Assembly (NCBI RefSeq): GCF_029266855.1
Contig: NZ_JAQSWB010000014.1
Coordinates: forward strand, 1-64,000
Origin: Fluviicola sp.
GTDB taxonomy: Bacteria; Bacteroidota; Bacteroidia; Flavobacteriales_D; Crocinitomicaceae
DNA length: 64,000 nucleotides
Direction: 5' to 3'
Part shown: positions 42,511 through 50,674 of the stretch, piece after piece
Position numbering within the stretch: the first letter of the stretch is position 1
How the letters are laid out: each line of letters opens with the position of its first letter
Program-made: the position numbers and the translations under genes
Notes under the pieces: generated by a model
What the model was told of the DNA's origin: nothing
What the model saw: only the letters and a program-made list of their open reading frames with translations
Database searches by the model: none

Positions 42511-45138
42511 ATGGAAATTCCAAAAACGTACGAACCCCGTTCAGCAGAAGAACGATGGTATAGCCATTGGATGGCTAAGGGTTACTTTCATTCAGAACCA
42601 GATGATCGTGAGCCGTTTACTGTCGTCATTCCTCCGCCAAATGTTACGGGTGTTCTGCATATGGGACACATGTTGAATAATACCATTCAGGATGTTTTGG
42701 TTCGCAAAGCGCGAATGGAAGGTAAAAATGCGTGCTGGGTTCCTGGAACCGATCATGCATCTATTGCTACCGAAGCAAAAGTGGTTCAGAAGTTACGCCA
42801 GGAAGGGATCAAAAAATCAGATCTTTCCCGCGATGAGTTTTTGAAGCATGCATTCGAATGGAAAGATAAATATGGTGGAGTGATCTTACAGCAATTGAAG
42901 AAGCTGGGTGCTTCTTGTGATTGGGAAAGAACTTCATTTACGATGGATCCGGAATATTCCGATTCAGTGATCGATGTATTCATTGATTTATTCAAAAAAG
43001 GAAAGATCTACCGCGGTGTTCGTATGATCAACTGGGATCCGGAAGCCCGTACAGCACTTTCTGATGAAGAGGTAATTCACAAAGAGGTGAACTCGAAGTT
43101 GTTTCACGTACGGTATAAAGTTGCAGGAACAGATGATCAGTGGCTTACAATTGCAACAACGCGTCCCGAAACTATTTTGGGTGACTCGGCAATTTGTATT
43201 CACCCGGATGATCCGCGTTACAAACATTTACATGGGAAACATGCGATTGTTCCTATTGCTAACAGAACCGTTCCGATTATTTGTGATGAATATGTAGAAA
43301 TGGAATTTGGAACGGGGTGTTTGAAAGTTACTCCTGCTCATGATGTAAATGACTATGAATTAGGTAAGAAATACGATTTAGAAACGATTGATATTTTCCA
43401 CGACAACGGAATCGTAAACGAAAACGGCTTGCATTATGCAGGAATGGATCGTTTTGACGTTCGTAAGGAAATTGCCAAAGAATTGGATGACAAAGGTTAC
43501 CTGGTAAAAGTAGAAGATCACATTAATAAAATTGGTTATTCCGAGCGTACAAATTGTGTAATTGAGCCGCGATTGTCTTTGCAATGGTTCGTGTCGATGA
43601 AAGAATTGGCTCAGCCTGCTTTGGAAAATGTAATGAATGGAAATATTTCATTTCATCCGGATAAATTCAAAAATACCTACCGTCATTGGATGGAGAACGT
43701 AAAGGATTGGTGCATTTCCCGCCAGCTTTGGTGGGGACATCGCATTCCAGCCTGGTATTATGGCGAAGGTTCGGAGGATTTCGTCATTGCAAAAACAAGC
43801 GAAGAGGCAGTTAAGCTTGCATCTGAAAAAGCAGGAAAAGAAATTTCCGCTTCTGATTTAAAGCAGGACGAAGATGTATTGGATACCTGGTTCTCTTCCT
43901 GGTTATGGCCGATTTCGGTTTTCAACGGACTTACTCAACCAGGGAACAAAGAGATCAAATATTATTATCCGACAAACGATTTGGTTACGGCACCAGAAAT
44001 TATGTTCTTCTGGGTTGCCCGTATGATTATTGCGGGTTATGAATACATGGGAGAATTGCCATTCAGAAATGTATATTACACCGGAATAGTTCGCGACAAA
44101 TTGGGGCGTAAGATGTCCAAGTCATTAGGAAACTCTCCGGATCCGATCGAATTGATCGAGAAGTATGGAGCGGACGGTGTTCGCTTAGGAATTCTCATTT
44201 CTTCCCCGGCTGGAAACGATTTACCTTTTGACAGCAGTCAGTGTGAACAAGGGAGAAATTTTACGAATAAAATTTGGAATGCTGCGCGTTTGGTGATGGG
44301 TTGGGAAGTAAAACCAATTGAACAGCCAAAAGCATCAATAAAAGCAATTGAATGGTTTAACGCACGTTTTAACCAGGAATTAGAGAACATCAATGAGTTG
44401 ATGAATAAGTTCAAAATTTCCGAGGCGTTGATGGCTATTTACAAATTGGTATGGGATGATTTCTGTGCCTGGTATTTGGAAATGATCAAACCTGGTTACG
44501 AACAACCGATTGACCAGGCTACATTGGATCAAACCATTGTTTTCTTTGAGAAATTGTTGTGCTTATTGCAACCATTTACTCCGTTTGTTGCGGAAGAATT
44601 GTGGCATTTGTTGAGAGAGCGTAAAGAAGGTGAGGATATCATCGTTGCAAAATGGCCGACGGTTGAATCCTTTGATACGTCTGTTTTGAAACAATTTGGA
44701 GTGGCAGAAGAAGTTGTCATTAATATTCGCAACATTCGTAAGAAAAACAATATTGCCAATAAAGTTCGTATTGAAATGTTCGTGAAAAAGAATAATGAGA
44801 TCGATCCGTCATTTGATTCGGTTATTCTGAAGATGGGAAATCTTTCATTAATGGAATACACTACGGAAAAAGTGGCGAATGCAAATTCTTTTTTGGTTCA
44901 ATCCAATGAATATTTCATTCCGTTTGGAGATGCTATTGATGTAACTGCAGAAAAGGAAAAAATGGAGGAAGAATTGAATTATACGAAAGGCTTTTTGAAA
45001 AGTGTTCAAGGTAAATTGAGTAACGAAAAATTCGTTAACGGGGCACCGGAACAAGTTTTGGCCAGTGAACGTAAAAAAGAAGCAGATGCTTTGCAAAAGA
45101 TTGCCATTTTGGAAGAAAAATTGGCAGGTTTGAATTGA
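42511..45138 (+). CDS. valS: Valine-tRNA ligase
   Basis: Class I aminoacyl-tRNA synthetase of 875 residues that charges tRNA-Val and edits threonine mischarging. The HIGH-type motif is HMGH at 50-53 within [19 protein letters not shown], the editing domain contains [20 protein letters not shown], and the KMSKS loop is at residues 534-538 ([10 protein letters not shown]). The C-terminal coiled coil ([39 protein letters not shown]) that clamps the tRNA is complete. Length is normal. The gene has its own promoter, an unusual structured leader and a terminator, so it is monocistronic. Confidence 0.97.
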   Translation: MEIPKTYEPRSAEERWYSHWMAKGYFHSEPDDREPFTVVIPPPNVTGVLHMGHMLNNTIQDVLVRKARMEGKNACWVPGTDHASIATEAKVVQKLRQEGIKKSDLSRDEFLKHAFEWKDKYGGVILQQLKKLGASCDWERTSFTMDPEYSDSVIDVFIDLFKKGKIYRGVRMINWDPEARTALSDEEVIHKEVNSKLFHVRYKVAGTDDQWLTIATTRPETILGDSAICIHPDDPRYKHLHGKHAIVPIANRTVPIICDEYVEMEFGTGCLKVTPAHDVNDYELGKKYDLETIDIFHDNGIVNENGLHYAGMDRFDVRKEIAKELDDKGYLVKVEDHINKIGYSERTNCVIEPRLSLQWFVSMKELAQPALENVMNGNISFHPDKFKNTYRHWMENVKDWCISRQLWWGHRIPAWYYGEGSEDFVIAKTSEEAVKLASEKAGKEISASDLKQDEDVLDTWFSSWLWPISVFNGLTQPGNKEIKYYYPTNDLVTAPEIMFFWVARMIIAGYEYMGELPFRNVYYTGIVRDKLGRKMSKSLGNSPDPIELIEKYGADGVRLGILISSPAGNDLPFDSSQCEQGRNFTNKIWNAARLVMGWEVKPIEQPKASIKAIEWFNARFNQELENINELMNKFKISEALMAIYKLVWDDFCAWYLEMIKPGYEQPIDQATLDQTIVFFEKLLCLLQPFTPFVAEELWHLLRERKEGEDIIVAKWPTVESFDTSVLKQFGVAEEVVINIRNIRKKNNIANKVRIEMFVKKNNEIDPSFDSVILKMGNLSLMEYTTEKVANANSFLVQSNEYFIPFGDAIDVTAEKEKMEEELNYTKGFLKSVQGKLSNEKFVNGAPEQVLASERKKEADALQKIAILEEKLAGLN

Positions 45139-45160
45139 TTCAAGGAAACAGCTAGTTATA

Positions 45161-45187
45161 AGAAGGTGCTTTCGGGCACTTTTTTTT
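45161..45187 (+). terminator. Terminator of valS
   Basis: A short stem (agaaggtgc with gcacttttt, including G-U pairs) around tttcgg is followed by eight T, 23 bases beyond the valS stop. Confidence 0.75.
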
Positions 45188-45308
45188 ATATTGATCTTTT
45201 CAGAAATCCCCTTTATTTTCAAAGAAAACACTTTGAGTGAGGGAAGGGATTAAGGGATGGTTTAAAAAAAAAAATGTTGTTTAAGTAGTTCATATAAAGA
45301 CAATTGAG

Positions 45309-45316
45309 TAGTTTTG
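45309..45316 (+). promoter_or_regulatory. Bacteroidota -7 element before the small/CUB-like gene pair
   Basis: tagttttg matches TAnnTTTG and is 24 bases before the ATG at 45341. It would drive the small exported protein and the T9SS protein that follows it after three bases. The nearest TTG upstream (45277-45279) is too far for a standard -33 element. Confidence 0.5.
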
Positions 45317-45340
45317 ATTCGAAATAAACTACAACTTATT

Positions 45341-45628
45341 ATGAAAACACTACTACTATTTGTTTTGTTGTCTGTTTGTTCTATTAAGGCAACAGCACAA
45401 ACAAGCAAGGAGCAAATTCCTTTAGAATATCCTGTTCAACATTTATTGGGCGTCGAGTATGAAATCAAAGACGTACCGCAACCTGATAGCAATCGTTTGT
45501 TACTTATTCCCTATGCTGAACTTACTGCGCATCGTGCAGCTGAAGTTGATGTCGAGATTTTTGATCCGTCAAGTAACTACACTATTGTGTTGTATTCGAA
45601 TCTTAAGTGCCAATTAAACAAGCACTAA
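45341..45628 (+). CDS. Small exported protein upstream of CUB-like T9SS protein
   Basis: A 95-residue protein starting at the ATG at 45341, where the signal peptide begins (MKTLLLFVLLSVCSIKATAQ); an upstream in-frame start at 45314 overlaps a promoter-like motif. The mature part (VQHLLGVEYEIKDVPQPDSN, LLLIPYAELTAHRAAEVDVE, YTIVLYSNLKCQLNKH) is unlike any family that I know. The next gene starts three bases after the stop, so the two are co-translated, as in the small-plus-giant pair at 14724-21479. Confidence 0.75.
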   Translation: MKTLLLFVLLSVCSIKATAQTSKEQIPLEYPVQHLLGVEYEIKDVPQPDSNRLLLIPYAELTAHRAAEVDVEIFDPSSNYTIVLYSNLKCQLNKH

Positions 45629-45631
45629 GTC

Positions 45632-47083
45632 ATGAGAAGTTTATTTATCCTTTTGATGCTGGCACCTTGTATGTTCCAGGCTCAAACGTATACGCATCCT
45701 ACTGTAGGTATTTCAAATACTTATGCCGGTGCGTGTATGGTGAATACCTGTTCCGGAACATATTATGACAATGGTGGTGCAGGAGGAAATTATAGTGCGA
45801 ATATCAATGCCATTTACCGCACGTTTTGTCCAAGTACAGCCGGAATGTGCGTTAGAGCAACCTTTACTGCGTTCAGTATGAATGACACTTATTTCCTTTG
45901 TACAGGACCAAATAGCTGTTGTGATTATTTACAGATTTTGAATGGACCAGCGCAAAATTCACCCGCTTTGTATAATAATTGTATAACTGCTCCCGGAACA
46001 ATTACTTCGACGTCCTCAAGCGGTTGTTTGACTTTTCGTCATACTACAGATGGGAGCGTCCAGTTGGGTGGATGGGCAGCAACTCTTTCATGTGTTGCAT
46101 GTGCGGGCGGACCAACAGGAACATCGAACCAGGATTGCGTGAATGCCATTCAGATTTGTACGGATTCGCCATTTTCTTCAACAGTATCTGGTCCGGGACT
46201 GGCATCCGAGTCTTGTGTAGGATGCACTGGAGCCGGTGGGGAAGTATATTCCAGTTGGTATAAATTTCAGGTTGCAAATACCGGAACACTTGGTTTGATA
46301 ATAGATCCGACGAATAATGCAGACGACTATGATTTTGCACTTTATGGTCCAGGTGCTGCATGCGGCGCTTTAGGAAGCCCGATTCGTTGTTCGTATGCAG
46401 CGAACTCTAATAATACAGGACTTGGAAATGGTGCTGTTGATGCATCGGAGGATGTGACCGGAGATGCATGGGTTAGTACATTATCGGTTACAGCCGGAGA
46501 AGTTTATTATCTTATGGTGAACCAGTGGTCACCGACGGCTGCCGGATTTACTTTGGATTGGAACTTGACAGGTGGGGCTTCGTTGAACTGTACCCCGCTG
46601 TCGGTGGAATTAAAAGATTTCTTTTGCAAACAAGATGAACGTTCTATGGCTGTTGCCTGGACAACTCTCACAGAGAAAAACAGCGATTATTTTATCCTGG
46701 AGAAGAGCGAGGATGGTACAAACTTTTTTCCATTGATCCAATCGAAGGCACAAGGAGAGAGCACTTCACCGACAGATTACTTTTTCTATGACAACCAACC
46801 AGTGGTGGGAGTGAATTATTATCGCTTAACCGAAGTGGATATCAACGGTGAAAAAACAACCTTTGATATGACTGCTTGCAATTTCAGTCTGGATGCACTG
46901 AGAATTAAGACGATGCGTATTTATAACCAAAGTGGAAGTTTGATCAAAGAAATGAACGGTGAAGACCTGGATGTTAAAGCAACATTTACGAATATGATTC
47001 TGCCGGATGGGGTGTATATTTTGGAAACTGTTGGCTTCGATGGAAGTTTGGAACGCATCAAACTGGTTCAGTTAATGCACTAA
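45632..47083 (+). CDS. Secreted protein with CUB-like domain and T9SS type A-like tail
   Basis: A 483-residue secreted protein. Signal peptide 1-17 (MRSLFILLMLAPCMFQA); residues about 30-155 form a CUB-like sandwich with paired cysteines (CSGTYYDNGGAGGNYSAN, TFCPSTAGMCVRATFTAFSM, CCDYLQILNGPAQNSPALY); residues about 165-315 resemble a PPC-like domain (SSWYKFQVANTGTLGLIIDP); the segment from about 330 is fibronectin-like (MAVAWTTLTEKNSDYFILEK), and about 420-483 is a type A-like sorting tail (MRIYNQSGSLIKEMNG ... GSLERIKLVQLM). Export by T9SS is expected. The protein is joined to a small exported protein upstream and ends at a strong terminator. Confidence 0.82.
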   Translation: MRSLFILLMLAPCMFQAQTYTHPTVGISNTYAGACMVNTCSGTYYDNGGAGGNYSANINAIYRTFCPSTAGMCVRATFTAFSMNDTYFLCTGPNSCCDYLQILNGPAQNSPALYNNCITAPGTITSTSSSGCLTFRHTTDGSVQLGGWAATLSCVACAGGPTGTSNQDCVNAIQICTDSPFSSTVSGPGLASESCVGCTGAGGEVYSSWYKFQVANTGTLGLIIDPTNNADDYDFALYGPGAACGALGSPIRCSYAANSNNTGLGNGAVDASEDVTGDAWVSTLSVTAGEVYYLMVNQWSPTAAGFTLDWNLTGGASLNCTPLSVELKDFFCKQDERSMAVAWTTLTEKNSDYFILEKSEDGTNFFPLIQSKAQGESTSPTDYFFYDNQPVVGVNYYRLTEVDINGEKTTFDMTACNFSLDALRIKTMRIYNQSGSLIKEMNGEDLDVKATFTNMILPDGVYILETVGFDGSLERIKLVQLMH

Positions 47084-47101
47084 AGAATCTGAAAAATGGA
47101 G

Positions 47102-47130
47102 GAGGGATGGTTACTATCCCTCTTTTTTTT
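47102..47130 (+). terminator. Terminator after the CUB-like T9SS gene
   Basis: gagggat (47102-47108) pairs with atccctc (47116-47122) around a seven-base loop and runs into eight T. It lies 18 bases beyond the stop at 47083. Confidence 0.88.
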
Positions 47131-47208
47131 GCGGATAGTTTTCTATAAAAAAAAAGACTTGTTTCAAACGAATTTTTTTCTTAGCTTAAATAAGAAAGAA
47201 GTTTTTGT

Positions 47209-47787
47209 ATGAATCAACAAGCTTATTTTCATTTAACCACCAATCTTCACGATAGTCGCACTTCCCGACGAATGATTGTCTATAGAGCCCGGGAAAGACG
47301 TTTTCACGGAACACTCCCTCAACCGGATGTTTATTACATGAATATGGAGGAAGAAACGCTCATAGCAAAGGAAGTTTTTTTGTTGTCGAATGAATTGGAT
47401 TTCGAAGTCATTGCATTAAATCTTTGCAGGGACCATATGCATTTATTGATTTATTGCGAACGGGATGAAGTTCCGAAGATTATGCATCGGGTAAAAGGTC
47501 GGACAGCTCGCGTGTGTAACGTGTATCGCGCGGCCAAGGGGATTAATCCCCTTGACGCGACGAACGGAAGATACGAGCCGAGAACTTTAAAGGATAAATC
47601 GATCCCTTTTTGGACCCAGAAGTATCATTGCAAAGTGATTTGTAATCCGGATCAATTACTAAACACCATTGCATATATTCGAAATAATCGGAAGAAGCAT
47701 GGTTTACCTACCAACCCTGCGCTACAAAATTTAATAGATAAAAACCAATTAGCTGCTTCTCCGAATGTGATTGTAAACCTGATATAA
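47209..47787 (+). CDS. RAYT-type (REP-associated tyrosine) transposase homologue
   Basis: A 192-residue HUH-type single-strand DNA nuclease homologue of the Y1/IS200-like superfamily. The metal-binding HUH motif is H76-M-H78 in LCRDHMHLLIYCE, and the likely catalytic tyrosine is Y156 in NTIAYIRNNRKKHGL, preceded by the usual PFWTQKYHCKVI. RAYT proteins are domesticated and bind or cut REP palindromes; the gene is single and has no insertion-sequence ends that I can see. Residues 109-116 are encoded by a perfect 20-bp palindrome (47535-47554), an unusual insertion between the HUH motif and the tyrosine. The 3' end overlaps a small minus-strand gene by 39 bases. Confidence 0.85.
   Translation: MNQQAYFHLTTNLHDSRTSRRMIVYRARERRFHGTLPQPDVYYMNMEEETLIAKEVFLLSNELDFEVIALNLCRDHMHLLIYCERDEVPKIMHRVKGRTARVCNVYRAAKGINPLDATNGRYEPRTLKDKSIPFWTQKYHCKVICNPDQLLNTIAYIRNNRKKHGLPTNPALQNLIDKNQLAASPNVIVNLI
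47535..47554. repeat. Perfect 20-bp palindrome inside the RAYT reading frame
   Basis: caaggggattaatccccttg is fully self-complementary, and cgcg occurs just outside on both sides (47527-47530 and 47556-47559). It is in frame and adds residues AKGINPLD to the protein. Its shape is that of a REP-like hairpin. Confidence 0.85.
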
Positions 47788-48054
47788 TTCGCTGTTCTTT
47801 TGCTGTAAATAGTCGAAATAACGATCAAAGTGGGTTTTCAAGATCTGTTCAATATCCCTGATCAGGTTTTCCAAACGAGGATTTAAGGATGAACCATCTT
47901 TTTCCGAGAGCAAATCTAGTTGTGCTACTTTTAATGCAAATCGTGAAAAAGGTCCCCGGAATTCTTTCACATTAGTCCAGATAGAATGATTTTCGACACA
48001 AACAGCTTCGATAGCTTTGTAAGTTTCCAATTGATTGATCGTTGTGCGGTCCAT
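47749..48054 (-). CDS. Small protein of unknown function
   Basis: A 101-residue cytoplasmic-looking protein, mostly helical (TYKAIEAVCVENHSIWTNVK, NPRLENLIRDIEQILKTHFD, RYFDYLQQKNSELYQVYNHI). The pattern of a WxN-type motif in the first third and an NxELYxxYxxxR end recalls a family of uncharacterised Bacteroidota proteins, but I cannot name it. The 3' end overlaps the RAYT gene by 39 bases on the opposite strand. It follows pbpC on the same strand after 130 bases. Confidence 0.55.
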   Translation of the reverse strand: MDRTTINQLETYKAIEAVCVENHSIWTNVKEFRGPFSRFALKVAQLDLLSEKDGSSLNPRLENLIRDIEQILKTHFDRYFDYLQQKNSELYQVYNHIRRSS

Positions 48055-48184
48055 GAGTGATAAGTTTTGTGTGTTGTTTCTTATTCAATTAACGCAACAA
48101 AAAGGGGATAGTTGTAATTGAAATCCTTAAAAAATCTTAACTGTACCTTTCATGGATTGAACAGTCGGTTTAAGCTGATGAGAA

Positions 48185-50515
48185 TTAGAGAACCTCGAAT
48201 GTTTCCGTTAAAACAACACCTGTTTCATCAACTGCGGTTACCAGATGCTTACCTTTTTCAGGTTGTACACTGATTTGATGAATGTCTGAAGTTGTTCCTA
48301 TAAATTCTTCATCAATATGCCAGTATAAGATGCTGTTTTGCCTAGTGTGTGCAACCTCAAAAATAACCTTACCTCTTAAACCGTTCATTTCACGCGGGAT
48401 GTAAATTTTGGTTTGCCGTTTCGGATAGATAAAGCTCATAATGTTTTCAGGTTTATTGGAAGTACATGACGGATCGAAGGGAGGGGCAGGGTGATAACCA
48501 GGGTTTTGTTGAACGTAGTATTTTTCCATGCTCGGTGGAAGGATAAACCAGGATTTATGTTTCATGGTACTGCTGCTCTCACAATCTGCATTCACACGGA
48601 AAGTCTCTTTTTGGTTTAAATGAATTAATTGATGGTAACTACAGTTTTTACTGATTAAGCAAGTGCTGGGTATGTATTCAAAATGTGTATTCTCACAATG
48701 ACGGTTTGAGATCTGGCCGCTTTCATTGCAAATCTCCGTTAGCGTTAATTCCTTTAGGGGTTTTTCAAACCACTTTTGAGGAGATTCCAGGTTTCTGAAA
48801 ATTGAGAAGAGAAGTGGTGCAGCCGCTTTCACACCTGTTAAACCTGGTCTTCCTTCTCCGTCAGCGTTTCCAACCCAAACTGAGACTACGTATTTCGGAG
48901 TAACACCAACTGCCCAGGCATCTCTGAATCCAAAACTGGTTCCTGTTTTCCAGGAAATTTTTTGGGAGGATTCAAATGCACGCCAATTATTCTCTTCATC
49001 GGGTCTGTTTACATCTATTAAGGCATCAAAAGTGGAATAAATACAAGCTTTATTTAAATTTAACTTCGGAGCGTTTTCGGTGTTGCCGGTATAATGAATT
49101 TTTGTCGGGCTTGAGTTTTGTAACTGTTGAGCCATGGAGTTGTAACATGCGTTGATCTCCCAAACAGATGCTTCAGCTCCCCCAAGAATTAACGATAAGC
49201 CGTAATGGCCCGAATGTTTATTCATGTTTCGGAAACCAAAATGTTTCAGGTCATTGTGGAATTTCGCTTGGCCATATTCACGAAGCAGGAAAACCATTGG
49301 GATGTTTAAGCTTTTTGATAATGCTTTATTGGCTGGTAAGGCTCCTGAAAACTGACGGTTGAAGTTATTTGGGGCAAAGGTTCCGAATCGAGAAGGAAAA
49401 TCACAAAGCAATTGTTTCGGAGTAATTAAACCGGATTCCATCGATTTGGCATATAGCAATGGCTTTAAAATACTTCCCGTACTTCTTGGCGACTGAATAC
49501 AGTCAACATCAACCCCATGATCATCGTCGGTATGATTCAGGTTGCCTTTATAAGCGACAACTTCACCGGTTTCAACTGATGTTATTAGAACTGCTGCATT
49601 GTACACACCGTATTCATTCATTCGAAGGGCATATTGCTCTGTTTCGTTATTGACCATTGTTTGAATTTCTTCGTCAATCGTAGATCGGATCAATTGCTCT
49701 TTTTGACCGTGCATGATGCAACGTTGCAGTAAATGCGGAGCTTCTTGTGGGAGGGGAAGTGGTTTGTCGGGAAGCGGTTCCTCCAGGGCCAGGTAATAAT
49801 TTAATTTGTCGATTTCGCCTTGTTCGTAAAGCATTTTCAATAGGCGGTTTCGCTTCTTTAGTAAACTTTGATGGTTTTTTCCGGGATAAATTAGTCCTGG
49901 AGCGTTGGGTAAAACGGCCAAGGTGGCACTTTCCGCCCAGCTTAAATTTTCTGGGGCTCTCCCAAAATAGCGCCAGGAAGCAGCATCAATTCCAACCACG
50001 TTATTTCCAAACGGGGCGTTGGCAGTGTAAAGGTTCAAAATATCTTCCTTCGAATAACTGAATTCCAGCCGCGTTGCGAGAATGATCTCGTATAGTTTTT
50101 CAGAATAAGTCCTGGAGGGATTTTTTCGCATCAGCCGGATCACTTGCTGTGTAATAGTGCTTCCGCCACTAACAATTTTTCCGCGAGTAATATTTTGATA
50201 GAAAGCGCGGCAAATGCCTTTTATGCTGGCTCCCGGGTGATAATAGAAATTTTTATCCTCAAAGGTAATTAAACACGTCGCGATTTTATATGGTGTTTTG
50301 TTACCCGGAGGAAAACGCCATTGTCCGTCTTTTGCGATGTGGGCTCCAAGTAACTTCCCGTTTTTACCGACCAAAACCGTTGAGTAAGGATCAGTGAACA
50401 GAGTAGAAGGTAAAGCCTGGATGTACCATGCCAGGAAAGAATAGAACAAAATGCGTTTGATGAACCGTTTTTTCCAACGGTATTGTTCCTTCCACCAAAA
50501 GAGTCTTTCCTTCAT
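48185..50515 (-). CDS. pbpC: Penicillin-binding protein 1C
   Basis: A bifunctional peptidoglycan synthase of 776 residues anchored by one N-terminal membrane segment (FIKRILFYSFLAWYIQALP). The glycosyltransferase-51 domain has its catalytic glutamate at E86 (TFEDKNFYYHPGASIKG) and GGSTITQQVIRLM; the transpeptidase has GSILKPLLY (SxxK) and KTGTSFGFRDAWAVG; residues about 690-776 are the BiPBP_C domain typical of PBP1C. Acts in the periplasm. In E. coli pbpC is next to the alpha-2-macroglobulin gene yfhM; here that partner lies 4.8 kb away on the same strand. Confidence 0.94.
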   Translation of the reverse strand: MKERLFWWKEQYRWKKRFIKRILFYSFLAWYIQALPSTLFTDPYSTVLVGKNGKLLGAHIAKDGQWRFPPGNKTPYKIATCLITFEDKNFYYHPGASIKGICRAFYQNITRGKIVSGGSTITQQVIRLMRKNPSRTYSEKLYEIILATRLEFSYSKEDILNLYTANAPFGNNVVGIDAASWRYFGRAPENLSWAESATLAVLPNAPGLIYPGKNHQSLLKKRNRLLKMLYEQGEIDKLNYYLALEEPLPDKPLPLPQEAPHLLQRCIMHGQKEQLIRSTIDEEIQTMVNNETEQYALRMNEYGVYNAAVLITSVETGEVVAYKGNLNHTDDDHGVDVDCIQSPRSTGSILKPLLYAKSMESGLITPKQLLCDFPSRFGTFAPNNFNRQFSGALPANKALSKSLNIPMVFLLREYGQAKFHNDLKHFGFRNMNKHSGHYGLSLILGGAEASVWEINACYNSMAQQLQNSSPTKIHYTGNTENAPKLNLNKACIYSTFDALIDVNRPDEENNWRAFESSQKISWKTGTSFGFRDAWAVGVTPKYVVSVWVGNADGEGRPGLTGVKAAAPLLFSIFRNLESPQKWFEKPLKELTLTEICNESGQISNRHCENTHFEYIPSTCLISKNCSYHQLIHLNQKETFRVNADCESSSTMKHKSWFILPPSMEKYYVQQNPGYHPAPPFDPSCTSNKPENIMSFIYPKRQTKIYIPREMNGLRGKVIFEVAHTRQNSILYWHIDEEFIGTTSDIHQISVQPEKGKHLVTAVDETGVVLTETFEVL

Positions 50516-50674
50516 CGTTTTTTTACTGAAAGTAATGGCTTGGAACCGATATGAAAACGACTCTTTATTATTCGCAACACCTGGGATGAAAAGTGCGTGT
50601 TCTTTTTGATTATTTATTCGGTGAATGTTTACAGACTTTTGCTAATTTCAACAACGTAAGATCCCTTAGAATTC

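Noticed and set aside
47209-48054. Mobile island or prophage around the RAYT gene
   Set aside because: No integrase, attachment repeats, phage genes or terminal repeats nearby; RAYT genes are normally single domesticated chromosomal genes.
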